Assembly (NCBI RefSeq): GCF_003048675.2 | Contig: NZ_CP060707.1 | Coordinates: 558,001 to 622,000, forward strand | Reading direction: 5' to 3' | Length of the DNA stretch: 64,000 nt | Source: Campylobacter concisus | GTDB lineage: Bacteria; Campylobacterota; Campylobacteria; Campylobacterales; Campylobacteraceae | Part shown: positions 35,967 to 44,775 of the stretch, piece after piece | Layout of the letters: every line of letters starts with the position of its first letter | Position numbering within the stretch: position 1 is the stretch's first letter | The notes under the pieces: model-generated | Database searches by the model: none | What the model was told of the DNA's origin: nothing | What the model saw: only the letters and a program-made list of their open reading frames with translations | Translations under genes and position numbers: made by a program

Positions 35967-37367
35967 ATGGCAACCAGAAGAGAACATGATTTTATTGGCG
36001 AGTTGGAAATTTCTGACAATTTTTACTATGGCATCCAAACATTTAGGGCTACTGAAAACTTCCACATGAGTGGCAGAACATTAAAAGAGTATCCATACTT
36101 TGTAAAGGCATTTGCACAGATCAAAAAAGCTGCTGCGCTTGCAAATAAAGAGGTTGGCGTTTTAGATCCAAAGATAGCTGATGCTTTGGCAAAAGCTGCT
36201 GATAGAGTAATAGCTGGTGAGTTTTTAGATCAATTTGTCGTTGATATGGTTCAAGGTGGTGCAGGAACAAGTACAAATATGAACTCAAACGAGGTCATCA
36301 CAAACATCGCACTTGAGAGCCTTGGTCACAAAAAAGGCGAGTATCAATACATCCATCCAAATGATCACACAAACCTTGGACAAAGCACAAATGATACTTA
36401 TCCAAGCTCTATTAAAGTAGCAACTTATGCAAAACTTACTGACTTGCTTGCTGCTATGAATTTACTAAAAGATGAGCTTGAGAAAAAAGCAAAAGAATTT
36501 AAAGATATCATTAAAATGGGTAGAACAGAGCTTGAAGATGCCGTCCCTACAACACTTGGCAACACTTTTAACGCATTTGCAAGCTATATCAAAAGCGACA
36601 TTGCAAAGATCACAGCTGCTCGTGAGTCAATGACACATCTAAACATGGGCGCAACTGCGATAGGTACAGGTATCAACTGCCACCCAGAGTATAAAAATGT
36701 AGTTGTTAAAAAACTAAAAGAGATCACTGGCGTTGATTTCAAAAAAGCTGATGACTTCATCGCTGCTACGCAAGATACTGCAGACTTCGTACACGTAAGT
36801 GGTGCGCTTAAAACCGCAGCTGTTAGACTTTCAAAAATTGCAAACGACTTAAGACTAATGAACTCTGGCCCAAGATGCGGTCTTGGTGAGATAAATTTAC
36901 CTCAAATGCAACCAGGCAGCTCAATCATGCCAGGTAAAGTAAATCCAGTTATCGCTGAGGTTGTTGGAGAAGCTTGCTATGAGGTTATTGGCAACGACGT
37001 AACTATCATGCTTTGTTCTGAAAGAGGCGAATTTGAGCTAAATGCGTTTGAGCCAGGTATCGCTTATGCGCTATTTAACTCTATATTTATCCTTGAAAAT
37101 GCTATGAAAACACTAGCCCAAAAAGCTATCAAAAAACTTACAGCAAACCCTGAGGCTTGCCTAAAATCAGTTCTTGGCTCAGTTGGTATCGTAACAGCAT
37201 TTAACCCATATATCGGTTACGAAAAATCAGCAAGTATCGCTAAAGAAGCCCTTCAAACAGGCAAAGCTGTTGGCGATATCTGCCTAGAGAGAGGCTATCT
37301 AAGCAAAGAAGAGATCGATAAGATTTTAGAGCCTAAAAATATGCTAAATCCGAGCATGGTTAAGTAA
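35967..37367 (+). CDS. aspA: Aspartate ammonia-lyase
   Basis: Converts L-aspartate to fumarate and ammonia, feeding both carbon flow and fumarate respiration. The fumarase/aspartase signature GSSIMPGKVNPVIAEVV is present; other family motifs are GAGTSTNMNSNEV and NDTYPSSIKVA. At 466 aa it is normal length. FumC-type fumarase was considered, but the start (REHDFIGELEISDNFYYGIQT) and the pairing with dcuA point to AspA. In C. jejuni aspA and dcuA are also adjacent (from memory). A hairpin lies between aspA and dcuA. Confidence 0.95.
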   Translation: MATRREHDFIGELEISDNFYYGIQTFRATENFHMSGRTLKEYPYFVKAFAQIKKAAALANKEVGVLDPKIADALAKAADRVIAGEFLDQFVVDMVQGGAGTSTNMNSNEVITNIALESLGHKKGEYQYIHPNDHTNLGQSTNDTYPSSIKVATYAKLTDLLAAMNLLKDELEKKAKEFKDIIKMGRTELEDAVPTTLGNTFNAFASYIKSDIAKITAARESMTHLNMGATAIGTGINCHPEYKNVVVKKLKEITGVDFKKADDFIAATQDTADFVHVSGALKTAAVRLSKIANDLRLMNSGPRCGLGEINLPQMQPGSSIMPGKVNPVIAEVVGEACYEVIGNDVTIMLCSERGEFELNAFEPGIAYALFNSIFILENAMKTLAQKAIKKLTANPEACLKSVLGSVGIVTAFNPYIGYEKSASIAKEALQTGKAVGDICLERGYLSKEEIDKILEPKNMLNPSMVK

Positions 37368-37390
37368 AATTTTAAGCAAAGTATTATTAA

Positions 37391-37416
37391 AAGCGTGCCA
37401 AAATTCTGACACGCTT
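37391..37416 (+). terminator. Hairpin between aspA and dcuA
   Basis: AAGCGTG (37391-37397) pairs with CACGCTT (37410-37416), loop 12 nt, without a T run. It may attenuate transcription into dcuA or protect the aspA message end. Confidence 0.45.
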
Positions 37417-37458
37417 AAGTGGTGATTTTAGTAATAAAATTTAATAAAGGAGTTTTCG

Positions 37459-38802
37459 ATGGATATAATGCTGATCTTACAGATTATAGTCCTATTTGGC
37501 GGCATCTATCTTGGTGTCAAACTAGGTGGTATGGGCGTTGGCTACGCAGGTGGTCTAGGCGTTGTGATACTTGCTTTACTTGGTATGAAAGTCGATATGA
37601 AAGACATCCCTATGGATGTTATCTTGATCATCGCTTCAGTTATCTCAGCGATCACAGCTTTGCAAGTTGCTGGCGGACTTGACTATTTAGTTCAAGTAGC
37701 AACAAAAATTTTACGCAAGAATCCAAAACAAATCAACTTTCTTGCTCCGATAGTTACTTACTTTTTAACTATCCTTGCAGGAACTGGACACACTGCGTTT
37801 TCTATGATCCCTGTTATCGTTGAGGTTGCAAAAACACAAAACATCAAACCTTCAGCTCCACTTGCGCTTTCGGTTGTCTCTTCTCAAGTAGCGATCACTG
37901 CGAGCCCTATCTCAGCTGCATTTGTTGCTATGAGTGGTCTATGTGAGAAGCTAGGTGTTAGCTATCCAGTGTTGCTATTTATTTGTATATCAACTACATT
38001 TGTGGCTATGATTATCACTGCGTTTATTATCAATAAATTTTACGATCTTGACCTTTCAAAAGATCCTATCTATCAAGATAGACTCGCAAAAGGTTTGGTT
38101 GCAGAGGTTAAGGATGTCGAGTATCACGAGCCAAAACCATACGCAAAAAGATCAGTTGCGATCTTTGCAGTTGGTGTTTTGATCGTTGTTTGCTATGCAC
38201 TATATATCTCAAAGAGCTTAGGTCTTGTAGAAAAACCTATCCTTTCAAGAGATGCAGCTATCATTAGCTTTATGCTAACTATCGGCTTTACGATAGCAGT
38301 AGCTTGCAAAGTTGAGACAGGCAAACTTCTTTCAACTAGCACTTTCCAAAGCGGTATGAATGCGTGCATCTGCGTTGTTGGTATCGCATGGCTTGGTACA
38401 ACATTTGTTAATGGACACCTTGACGCTATCAAAGAGGCTGCAAAAGACTTCGTTACTCAGTATCCATTTATCCTAGCTGTTGCGCTTTATTTCTTAAGCT
38501 GCTTGCTATACTCACAAGCTGCTACAACAAAGGTTATGATGCCTGCTGTTGCTGCTGCTCTTGGTATGACTAGCCCTGAAAATTCAGGTCAAATTTGGAT
38601 CCTTGTAGCTTCATTTGCTGCAGTTTCTGGTCTATTTGTATTGCCAACATATCCTACAACACTAGGTGCGATAGCGATGGACGATACAGGAACTACAAGA
38701 GTTGGTAAATTTGTATTTAACCACTCATTCTTCATCCCAGGAACTATAATGGTTGCATTATCAGTTATCCTTGGATTTATAGTAGCTCCAGTTCTTATAT
38801 AA
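37459..38802 (+). CDS. dcuA: Anaerobic C4-dicarboxylate transporter
   Basis: Inner-membrane carrier (447 aa, about 10-12 helices) exchanging or importing aspartate, fumarate, malate and succinate. GHTAFSMIPVIVEVAK and SSQVAITASPISAAF are conserved Dcu segments, and the end shows ATTKVMMPAVAAALG and LPTYPTTLGAIAMDD. AAAGGAG lies 8 nt before the ATG. With AspA and FrdCAB it makes an aspartate-fumarate-succinate respiratory route. A strong terminator follows. DcuA and DcuB are close; the aspA neighbour favours DcuA. Confidence 0.93.
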   Translation: MDIMLILQIIVLFGGIYLGVKLGGMGVGYAGGLGVVILALLGMKVDMKDIPMDVILIIASVISAITALQVAGGLDYLVQVATKILRKNPKQINFLAPIVTYFLTILAGTGHTAFSMIPVIVEVAKTQNIKPSAPLALSVVSSQVAITASPISAAFVAMSGLCEKLGVSYPVLLFICISTTFVAMIITAFIINKFYDLDLSKDPIYQDRLAKGLVAEVKDVEYHEPKPYAKRSVAIFAVGVLIVVCYALYISKSLGLVEKPILSRDAAIISFMLTIGFTIAVACKVETGKLLSTSTFQSGMNACICVVGIAWLGTTFVNGHLDAIKEAAKDFVTQYPFILAVALYFLSCLLYSQAATTKVMMPAVAAALGMTSPENSGQIWILVASFAAVSGLFVLPTYPTTLGAIAMDDTGTTRVGKFVFNHSFFIPGTIMVALSVILGFIVAPVLI

Positions 38803-38807
38803 AACTT

Positions 38808-38835
38808 AAGCCGAGAGAGATCTCGGCTTTTTATT
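38808..38835 (+). terminator. Terminator after dcuA
   Basis: Perfect 9-bp stem AAGCCGAGA (38808-38816) / TCTCGGCTT (38821-38829), loop GAGA, followed by TTTATTCTT. Classic intrinsic terminator. Confidence 0.85.
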
Positions 38836-38977
38836 CTTCTTTAAATTTTCAATTTTTATATCAAATCCTTAAATAATATCTCTTTTTAAATTTTAAATTT
38901 TTTATTTTTACAAATCACGCAAAAATCGCTCTAAAATTTAATCCTCCTTAATTTATCATTTTTAAAATTTGCTCTAT

Positions 38978-39003
38978 TATGATATTTAATATCACATATC
39001 ATA
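38978..39003. promoter_or_regulatory. Palindrome cluster upstream of psrA
   Basis: TATGATAT (38978-38985) and ATATCATA (38996-39003) form an inverted repeat, and within it GATAT-TTA-ATATC (38981-38993) forms a second. The cluster lies about 100 bp before the psrA start in a 268-bp AT-rich spacer that is otherwise featureless. The arrangement suits an operator for a dimeric regulator. Confidence 0.45.
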
Positions 39004-39103
39004 AAAAATTAAAATTAAAAAAAATTATTAAATAAAATTTAATTTTAGTTTCAACTTTAAATAATAAAATAACAAAAGTAAAATTTCTTTTAAAGGGAGA
39101 AAG

Positions 39104-41377
39104 ATGAGCTTAAATAGAAGAGAATTTTTAAAATTCAGTGCAGGAGTTAGCGCGGCTGCATCATCTCTATCAGGTGGTGCTTTGCAAGGTGCTGCAAATG
39201 GAGGCGAAAAACACGTTCATAGCTTTTGTGAGATGTGCTCTTCAAGGTGTCCTATCGAAGCAAAAGTCGTTGATGGCAAAGTTCGCTTTTTAAGTGGCAA
39301 TCCAAAAGCTGGCGGCACAGCAACCTCTCTTTGTGCAAGGGGTGGCTCAGGCTTAAGTCAGCTCTATGATGAAAATAGGATCAAAAAGCCATTAATCAGA
39401 GCTGGTGAGAGAGGCGAAAATAAATGGCGCGAGGTTAGCTGGGATGAGGCGCTTGACTATGTCGCTTCAAAGATGCTTGATATCAAGCAAAAGTATGGCC
39501 CTGAAAGCTTTATATTTACCTGTAAAAGCTCGCAAACACACAAGCTAATGGTAAATTTTGCCTCAGCTTATGGCTCGCCAAACTGCTTTTCACACTTTTC
39601 ATGCTGTCCGATCACCTACCAAATGGTCTGTGAGCAGATGTATGGTATTGCTAAGCTAAAAAGAGACTTTGCAAATGCAAAATACGTTGTAAATTTTGGT
39701 CACAACCTCTTTGAGGGTATCGTCATAGCTGATGCCAAAAAGCTTGCTAAATTTGCAGCCAGCAAGGATACAAAGCTACTTGTGCTTGAGCCAAGATTTA
39801 GCGTTGTAGCTGCAAAGGCTGATGAGTGGCTACCAGTTAAACCAGGCACTGACCTTGCCTTTGTGCTAGCGCTCATCAACACTTGGATACAAAATGGCAC
39901 TTACGATAAAGAATTTATTGAGAAATTTACAACTGGCTTTGATGAGATTGTTAAAAGCGTAGAGGGCAAAACGCCTGAATGGCAAGAGACAATCACTGGC
40001 ATAAAAGCAAGTGATGTTAGACGCATCGCTGATGAAATTTATAAAGCTGCTCCAAGAGTTATTTTTGATTTTGGGCATAAGACAACTACCACAAGAGCTG
40101 AATACATGAGGACAAAAGCCATCATGGTTGCAAATGCGATGATGGGCAACTGGGAGGTTAAGGGCGGTCTTTTTGGTGGCAAAAACGCAAAGACCTTTAA
40201 CAAGCTAGTTGGCGAGGATAAATTTCCAGTTCTTAAAAACCCAGATGAGAAATTTAAAGTGCCAAAAGTCACTAGACTAGACTTCGCTGGCGAGACTGGT
40301 AGGCATAAATTTGTAAGCAGAAAACATGGCGTTTTGATGGATATAGATAACGCTATCTTAAACGAGAAGCCATACGCCATAAAAGGTTGGTTTAATATCC
40401 GATTTAATCACCTAATAAACGTTGCTGAGACGATGAAGAGCATAGAGGCGATGAAGAAGCTTGAGCTAATCGTAGTGAGCGATGTCTATCTAAACGATAT
40501 GGCGACCTTTGCTGATGTCATCTTGCCTGAGAGCAGCTACCTAGAGCGCGACGAGGGCATAGAGGACAAGTCAGGTCTAAAACCAGCTTATATGATAAGA
40601 AATAAAGTCGTCGATCCAGTTGGCGACACGAAAGATGGGGCGTTTATCTTTAGAGAGCTAGCACGCCGCATGAAGATAGATGAGCTTTACACTTGGAACG
40701 ACATACGCGAGTTTAGGATGCAACAAGCCGGCGGAGATGTAAATTTACTTGCCGCACTAGAAAAAGACGGTTTTATCACGTGGGATGAGCCGGGAATTTT
40801 GTTTAGAGAAAAAGGTATGATCGATAAATTTATCGCTAAATATCCAGTCGCATCTAAATTTGTAGGCGAGAATGGCCTAATGGACGATATGGCTAAGCTT
40901 AAAACAAAAAGCGGCAAGATAGAGCTATTTTTACCTGATGTCGAGGCACAGTTTGCAGGGTATGGCGCGCTAAATGACAAAGATATGGACACATTTGACG
41001 GACACGAGCTTTGCTTAACTTGCGGCAAAACGCCTATCCATACCAACGGCCACACTCAGGCAGTGCCATTTTTAAATGACCTTATGAGCGATAGCCCTAT
41101 CTGGATCAATCCAAACACAGCTAAAAAGCAAAATTTACGTGACGGCGACACGGTTTTAGTCAAAAATAAATTTGGCGAGCAAAAGGGCAAGCTTATGGTG
41201 ACTGAGGGCATTAGAGAAGATACACTCTTTATCTATCACGGCTTTGGACACATCACGCCAGGCCTTAAAAGCATAGATCACGTAGGGCTTAACACAAGCG
41301 TGCTTCTTGATCCAGCTGAGGGTCCGGTGGCTGCGACTATGGTTACAAATGTTGGCGTTAGCATAAGTAAAGCGTAA
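39104..41377 (+). CDS. psrA: Polysulfide/thiosulfate reductase molybdopterin subunit
   Basis: Catalytic subunit (757 aa) of a periplasmic sulfur reductase of the PsrA/PhsA group. It has a twin-arginine signal, NRREFLKF at residues 4-11. A [4Fe-4S] set is formed by Cys42, Cys45, Cys49 and Cys77 (FCEMCSSRCP, SLCARGG). The molybdenum ligand is probably Cys167 or Cys168 in HFSCCPITY. The C-terminal pterin region is intact (GLNTSVLLDPAEGPVA). The next two genes give the FeS and membrane subunits. It would release H2S from polysulfide or thiosulfate with menaquinol as donor. Which substrate is preferred cannot be read from sequence. GGGAG precedes the ATG. Confidence 0.88.
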   Translation: MSLNRREFLKFSAGVSAAASSLSGGALQGAANGGEKHVHSFCEMCSSRCPIEAKVVDGKVRFLSGNPKAGGTATSLCARGGSGLSQLYDENRIKKPLIRAGERGENKWREVSWDEALDYVASKMLDIKQKYGPESFIFTCKSSQTHKLMVNFASAYGSPNCFSHFSCCPITYQMVCEQMYGIAKLKRDFANAKYVVNFGHNLFEGIVIADAKKLAKFAASKDTKLLVLEPRFSVVAAKADEWLPVKPGTDLAFVLALINTWIQNGTYDKEFIEKFTTGFDEIVKSVEGKTPEWQETITGIKASDVRRIADEIYKAAPRVIFDFGHKTTTTRAEYMRTKAIMVANAMMGNWEVKGGLFGGKNAKTFNKLVGEDKFPVLKNPDEKFKVPKVTRLDFAGETGRHKFVSRKHGVLMDIDNAILNEKPYAIKGWFNIRFNHLINVAETMKSIEAMKKLELIVVSDVYLNDMATFADVILPESSYLERDEGIEDKSGLKPAYMIRNKVVDPVGDTKDGAFIFRELARRMKIDELYTWNDIREFRMQQAGGDVNLLAALEKDGFITWDEPGILFREKGMIDKFIAKYPVASKFVGENGLMDDMAKLKTKSGKIELFLPDVEAQFAGYGALNDKDMDTFDGHELCLTCGKTPIHTNGHTQAVPFLNDLMSDSPIWINPNTAKKQNLRDGDTVLVKNKFGEQKGKLMVTEGIREDTLFIYHGFGHITPGLKSIDHVGLNTSVLLDPAEGPVAATMVTNVGVSISKA

Positions 41378-41386
41378 GGATAGAAA

Positions 41387-41950
41387 ATGAAAAAATATAT
41401 GATGATACATGATGAAAATTTATGCATCGGCTGCCAAGGCTGTTCGGTAGCTTGCAGAAGTGCAAACAAAGTACCAATGGGCGTTTACCGCTTTCAGGTG
41501 CATGCAAAGATGAGTGGGACATTTCCAAATTTAAAGACTGACTTTTTACGTCAAAGCTGCGTTATGTGCGAAGATGCACCTTGTGTTGAGGTTTGCCCAA
41601 CTGGCGCTAGCTTTAAAACGGCTGATGGCGTGACACTGCTTGATCATAGAATTTGCGTTAGCTGCAAGTACTGCATCCTAGCCTGTCCATACGACGCTCG
41701 CTACGTCTTGCCAGATGGCGAGATAGGCAAATGCACATTTTGCTATGAGAGCAGGCTAGAAGAGGGCAAAGACCCAGCTTGTGTTAGCGTCTGCCCTACA
41801 AATGCACTAACTTTTGGCGACGTAAATGATGAAAACTCTAAAATTTCAAAGAAACTAAAAGAGAGCAAATATTACTTGCCAAAAGCGGAGTTAAACACAA
41901 AACCTTCACTTGCGATGATCGCAAATACAAAAGGAGCACACCATGAATAA
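41387..41950 (+). CDS. psrB: Polysulfide reductase FeS subunit
   Basis: Electron-transfer subunit (187 aa) with 16 cysteines for four [4Fe-4S] clusters: CIGCQGCSVACRSAN, CVMCEDAPCVEVCPTGA, CVSCKYCILACPYDARY, and CTFCYE with the later CVSVCPTNAL. No own signal is present; it is expected to travel with PsrA through the Tat system. It starts 9 bp after psrA, with AAGGATAG as ribosome site, and overlaps psrC by 8 bp. Homologues occur in other DMSO-reductase type operons, but the neighbours fix its assignment here. Confidence 0.9.
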   Translation: MKKYMMIHDENLCIGCQGCSVACRSANKVPMGVYRFQVHAKMSGTFPNLKTDFLRQSCVMCEDAPCVEVCPTGASFKTADGVTLLDHRICVSCKYCILACPYDARYVLPDGEIGKCTFCYESRLEEGKDPACVSVCPTNALTFGDVNDENSKISKKLKESKYYLPKAELNTKPSLAMIANTKGAHHE

Positions 41951-42878
41951 CATGTCAGGAAGCTTAGCTCAATACACAGAAATTTACTGGGGCTGGCCCA
42001 TAGCTTTTTATCTGTTTTTAGCAGGACTTAGTGCAGGTGCTAGCATCGTTGCTGTGCTTATCTCAAATAAATTTGGCAAGGATAACTACTACTTTAAAGC
42101 AGCCGCTCTTATCGCTCCAGTGGCGATCGTCCTTGGACTTGCTCTTTTGGTGATTGATCTTGGCAAGCCGCTTAGCTTTTACTGGATACTCTTGCTTTAC
42201 AACTTTGACTCAGTTATGTCAATAGGCGTTGCACTGCTTCTAGTTTATACGCCTCTTAGCGTTATATACGCGATTGGTGCGTTTAAAAATGAGATAGCAA
42301 TGCTTAAAATTTCTCTTTTTGACGCGCTTGCAAATTTAGCTAGCAAGCTTTCAGGTTTGCTTGGAGTTTTGCTTTTCATCTTAGGCATCGGCGTTGGCGC
42401 ATATACAGGCTTTTTGCTAAGTGCAGCTCACAAGGTCACACTTTGGAACACGCCAGTTTTGCCACTATTATTCTTAGTCTCTGGCTTAAGCTGTGCTGGT
42501 GCATTTACGCTGCTTATTGGAGTGCTAAAAGATGAAACAAGAGAGCAAAATCAAACTGCACACTTTTTATTAAAATTTGACTTTTTTGCGATAATAGTCG
42601 AGTTTTTGCTAATAGTTGCTCTTTTTATGGTCGTAAAAGGTGCAAGTGCAAGCGGCGCAGATGCTGTAGCAAACGCACTTAGTGCAAATTCTCTTGGGCT
42701 GATGTTTTATATCGGCGTCATAGGTCTTGGTATGGCTGTGCCTATCATTTTAGACTTAAGTGTTTTAAAGGTGCATGATTTCAAACGCGAATTTGCCGTG
42801 CTTAACGCTATTTTAGTCATTTGTGGTGTCTTTTTGCTAAGATATTACATAGTCTATGCAGGACAAATTTTTATTTAA
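41943..42878 (+). CDS. psrC: Polysulfide reductase membrane subunit (NrfD/PsrC family)
   Basis: Quinol-binding membrane anchor (311 aa, about eight helices). It starts MNNMSGSLAQYTEIYWGWPI, with AFYLFLAGLSAGASIVAVLI as helix 1 and VIDLGKPLSFYWILL as the conserved loop that follows. It oxidises menaquinol and passes electrons to PsrB; haem ligands are not needed in this family. AAAGGAGC before the ATG serves as its ribosome site inside the psrB end. An 89-bp gap with a TACAAT box separates it from the two-component genes. Confidence 0.9.
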   Translation: MNNMSGSLAQYTEIYWGWPIAFYLFLAGLSAGASIVAVLISNKFGKDNYYFKAAALIAPVAIVLGLALLVIDLGKPLSFYWILLLYNFDSVMSIGVALLLVYTPLSVIYAIGAFKNEIAMLKISLFDALANLASKLSGLLGVLLFILGIGVGAYTGFLLSAAHKVTLWNTPVLPLLFLVSGLSCAGAFTLLIGVLKDETREQNQTAHFLLKFDFFAIIVEFLLIVALFMVVKGASASGADAVANALSANSLGLMFYIGVIGLGMAVPIILDLSVLKVHDFKREFAVLNAILVICGVFLLRYYIVYAGQIFI

Positions 42879-42921
42879 TACTTAAAAAAGAATTTTAATT
42901 TGAAATTTACCTATTAAGTAT

Positions 42922-42927
42922 TACAAT
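42922..42927 (+). promoter_or_regulatory. -10-like element before the response-regulator gene
   Basis: TACAAT at 42922-42927 (ATTACAATAG), 40 bp before the TTG start, in an AT-rich spacer. It would give the two-component genes their own transcript. Confidence 0.35.
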
Positions 42928-42967
42928 AGATAAAAATCTTATTAAAGTTTGTTTTTAGGAGAGCGTT

Positions 42968-43636
42968 TTGAAGATTTTACTTTTAGAAGATGATTTGGGG
43001 TTTCAAGAGAGCGTCTGTGAGTTTTTACAGACGCTTGGTTATGAAGTTACAGCGGTGAGCGACGGTCAAGAGGCTTGCGATCTGATAGAGAAAAATTTCT
43101 ATCACCTTTTTATACTTGACATAAAAGTGCCTGGAGTAAATGGTCACGAAGTCATCAAGTATATAAGAAGTCTAAATCCAAACGCTCCTATCATGATAAC
43201 GACATCTTTAGTTGATATTGATGATATGGCGATCGGATATGAGCTTGGCTGTAATGAGTATCTAAAAAAGCCATTTGAGCTTGCTGAGCTTAAATTTAGA
43301 GTTGCTGAGCTTATGCGAAAATACTATGGCACTGACGATAAAAACATAGTTAAGATAAATGACGAGTTTAGCTTCAACCTAAACAAGCGTGTGCTATATA
43401 AAAACGACAAAGCTGTTGATCTTAGTGCAAAAGAGGTCGCTTTGGTCGAGTGTTTGGTCTCACATCTAAATTCTTACGTCAGTATGGAGGAGCTTAGAGA
43501 TCTTGTCTGGAATGACAAAGATATCGAGGGCGCTGATATAAGAATGCACGTTTTAAAGATAAGAAACAAGACAACAAACGACTTTATCATCTCAAAGAGG
43601 CGCATAGGCTACAAGATAGATGCACAAGAGCTTTAA
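42968..43636 (+). CDS. OmpR/PhoB-family response regulator
   Basis: DNA-binding regulator (222 aa). The receiver domain has the acidic pair ED at 7-8 in LLLEDDLG, the phosphorylated Asp51 in LFILDIKVPG, and Lys in YLKKPFELAELK. The C-terminal winged helix includes LSAKEVALVECL and ADIRMHVLKIRNKTT, ending in the usual RRIGYKI. Start is TTG; GGAGAGCG before it is a good ribosome site. The histidine kinase gene overlaps its end. Position right after psrABC suggests control of that operon, and the psrA palindrome is a natural target, but this is inference. Confidence 0.92.
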   Translation: MKILLLEDDLGFQESVCEFLQTLGYEVTAVSDGQEACDLIEKNFYHLFILDIKVPGVNGHEVIKYIRSLNPNAPIMITTSLVDIDDMAIGYELGCNEYLKKPFELAELKFRVAELMRKYYGTDDKNIVKINDEFSFNLNKRVLYKNDKAVDLSAKEVALVECLVSHLNSYVSMEELRDLVWNDKDIEGADIRMHVLKIRNKTTNDFIISKRRIGYKIDAQEL

Positions 43637-44726
43637 GATCCAGATCATAGCGACATTTGTCATAATGTCGCTTTTTTGCTTTCAAAGCTTTGTGATCTTA
43701 AATTTAAGCCAGAAAAACAGCAGCTCAAAAGCCCTTTTTGGTGCTATGAAGCATGAAACCATCATCAAAAATTCATTTCTAAAAAACGAAAATATAGCTA
43801 GCTCATTAAAATATAAATTTGCGATTTACGACGTAAATTTTAAACCCATCATCTCAACCCTTACCAAAGAGCCAAGCAGCTTTAAATTTGTAACTCTAGA
43901 AGAGGGCGGGTACCTTTTTTACAAGAGCTTTTTTATAAAAGATAAGACCCCTTACTACATCGTCGTAGAAAAGGAGCTTGATAATAAAAAGAGCCTCTTT
44001 TTAACAGCTATCATGCTGCTTGTTATCCTTGTGGCAGTACTATTTATCGTCTATTTTTTATATCTAAGCAGCGTTAAGCCTTATAAAGAGTTTCAAAAGT
44101 ATATGAATAATTTCTTTAACGACGCTATGCACGAGCTAAAGACACCCCTTGGCGTGGCTGGCATGAACCTTGAGATGCTGGGGCTTGAAAACAAGTATAT
44201 AACCCGCATCAAAAACGCCCTAAAACAGATGCAAATAACCTACGAAGATGTCGAGTATTTCATAAAGCGTGGCTACATCAAATTTCCACTTGAGAGGCTA
44301 AATTTAGGCGAGTATGTTAAAGAGCGAGTGAAATTTCTCTCAAGCGTGGCGGAGGTCAAGAGTATCGAGATAAAGACAAATTTAGCAAGCGAGGCATTTA
44401 CTATGCTAAGCAAGGTCGAAGCTCAGCGCATCATCGATAACACCATCACAAACGCCATAAAATACAGCCCAAAAGAGAGTGAGATAATAGTAAATTTAGA
44501 GCTTGAAGCAGATCGCATAAATCTTAGCGTGCAGGACTTTGGTAAGGGGATAAAGGACGTCAAAAGGGTCTGGAAAAGATACGTGAGAGAGGATGAAATT
44601 CAAGGCGGTTTTGGTCTTGGGCTAAATATCGTCAGTGAAATTTGCCAAAAACATGAAATTTTATACGGCGTTGATAGCGTTTATGGCGAGGGCAGCACCT
44701 TTTACTATAAATTTAAACGAGCTTAG
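43620..44726 (+). CDS. Sensor histidine kinase
   Basis: Membrane sensor (368 aa) paired with the response regulator before it, which it overlaps by 17 bp. Two transmembrane segments, at about residues 7-28 and 126-148, enclose a ~95-residue periplasmic domain without recognised family. There is no clear HAMP domain. The H-box is HELKTPLG with His171. The ATPase part has NTITNAIKYSPK (N-box), DFGKGI (G1) and GGFGLGLNIV (G2). All catalytic elements look intact. The signal is unknown; given the neighbour psr genes it may sense sulfur compounds or an acceptor. Confidence 0.92.
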   Translation: MHKSFKIQIIATFVIMSLFCFQSFVILNLSQKNSSSKALFGAMKHETIIKNSFLKNENIASSLKYKFAIYDVNFKPIISTLTKEPSSFKFVTLEEGGYLFYKSFFIKDKTPYYIVVEKELDNKKSLFLTAIMLLVILVAVLFIVYFLYLSSVKPYKEFQKYMNNFFNDAMHELKTPLGVAGMNLEMLGLENKYITRIKNALKQMQITYEDVEYFIKRGYIKFPLERLNLGEYVKERVKFLSSVAEVKSIEIKTNLASEAFTMLSKVEAQRIIDNTITNAIKYSPKESEIIVNLELEADRINLSVQDFGKGIKDVKRVWKRYVREDEIQGGFGLGLNIVSEICQKHEILYGVDSVYGEGSTFYYKFKRA

Positions 44727-44775
44727 ATTAAGCATAAAAGCGTAAAATGAAGCCTTAAATTTAGAAGGAAAAACT

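Noticed and set aside
35967-37367. Class II fumarase (FumC) instead of aspartase
   Set aside because: The superfamily signature is shared, but the N-terminus and the dcuA neighbour fit AspA.
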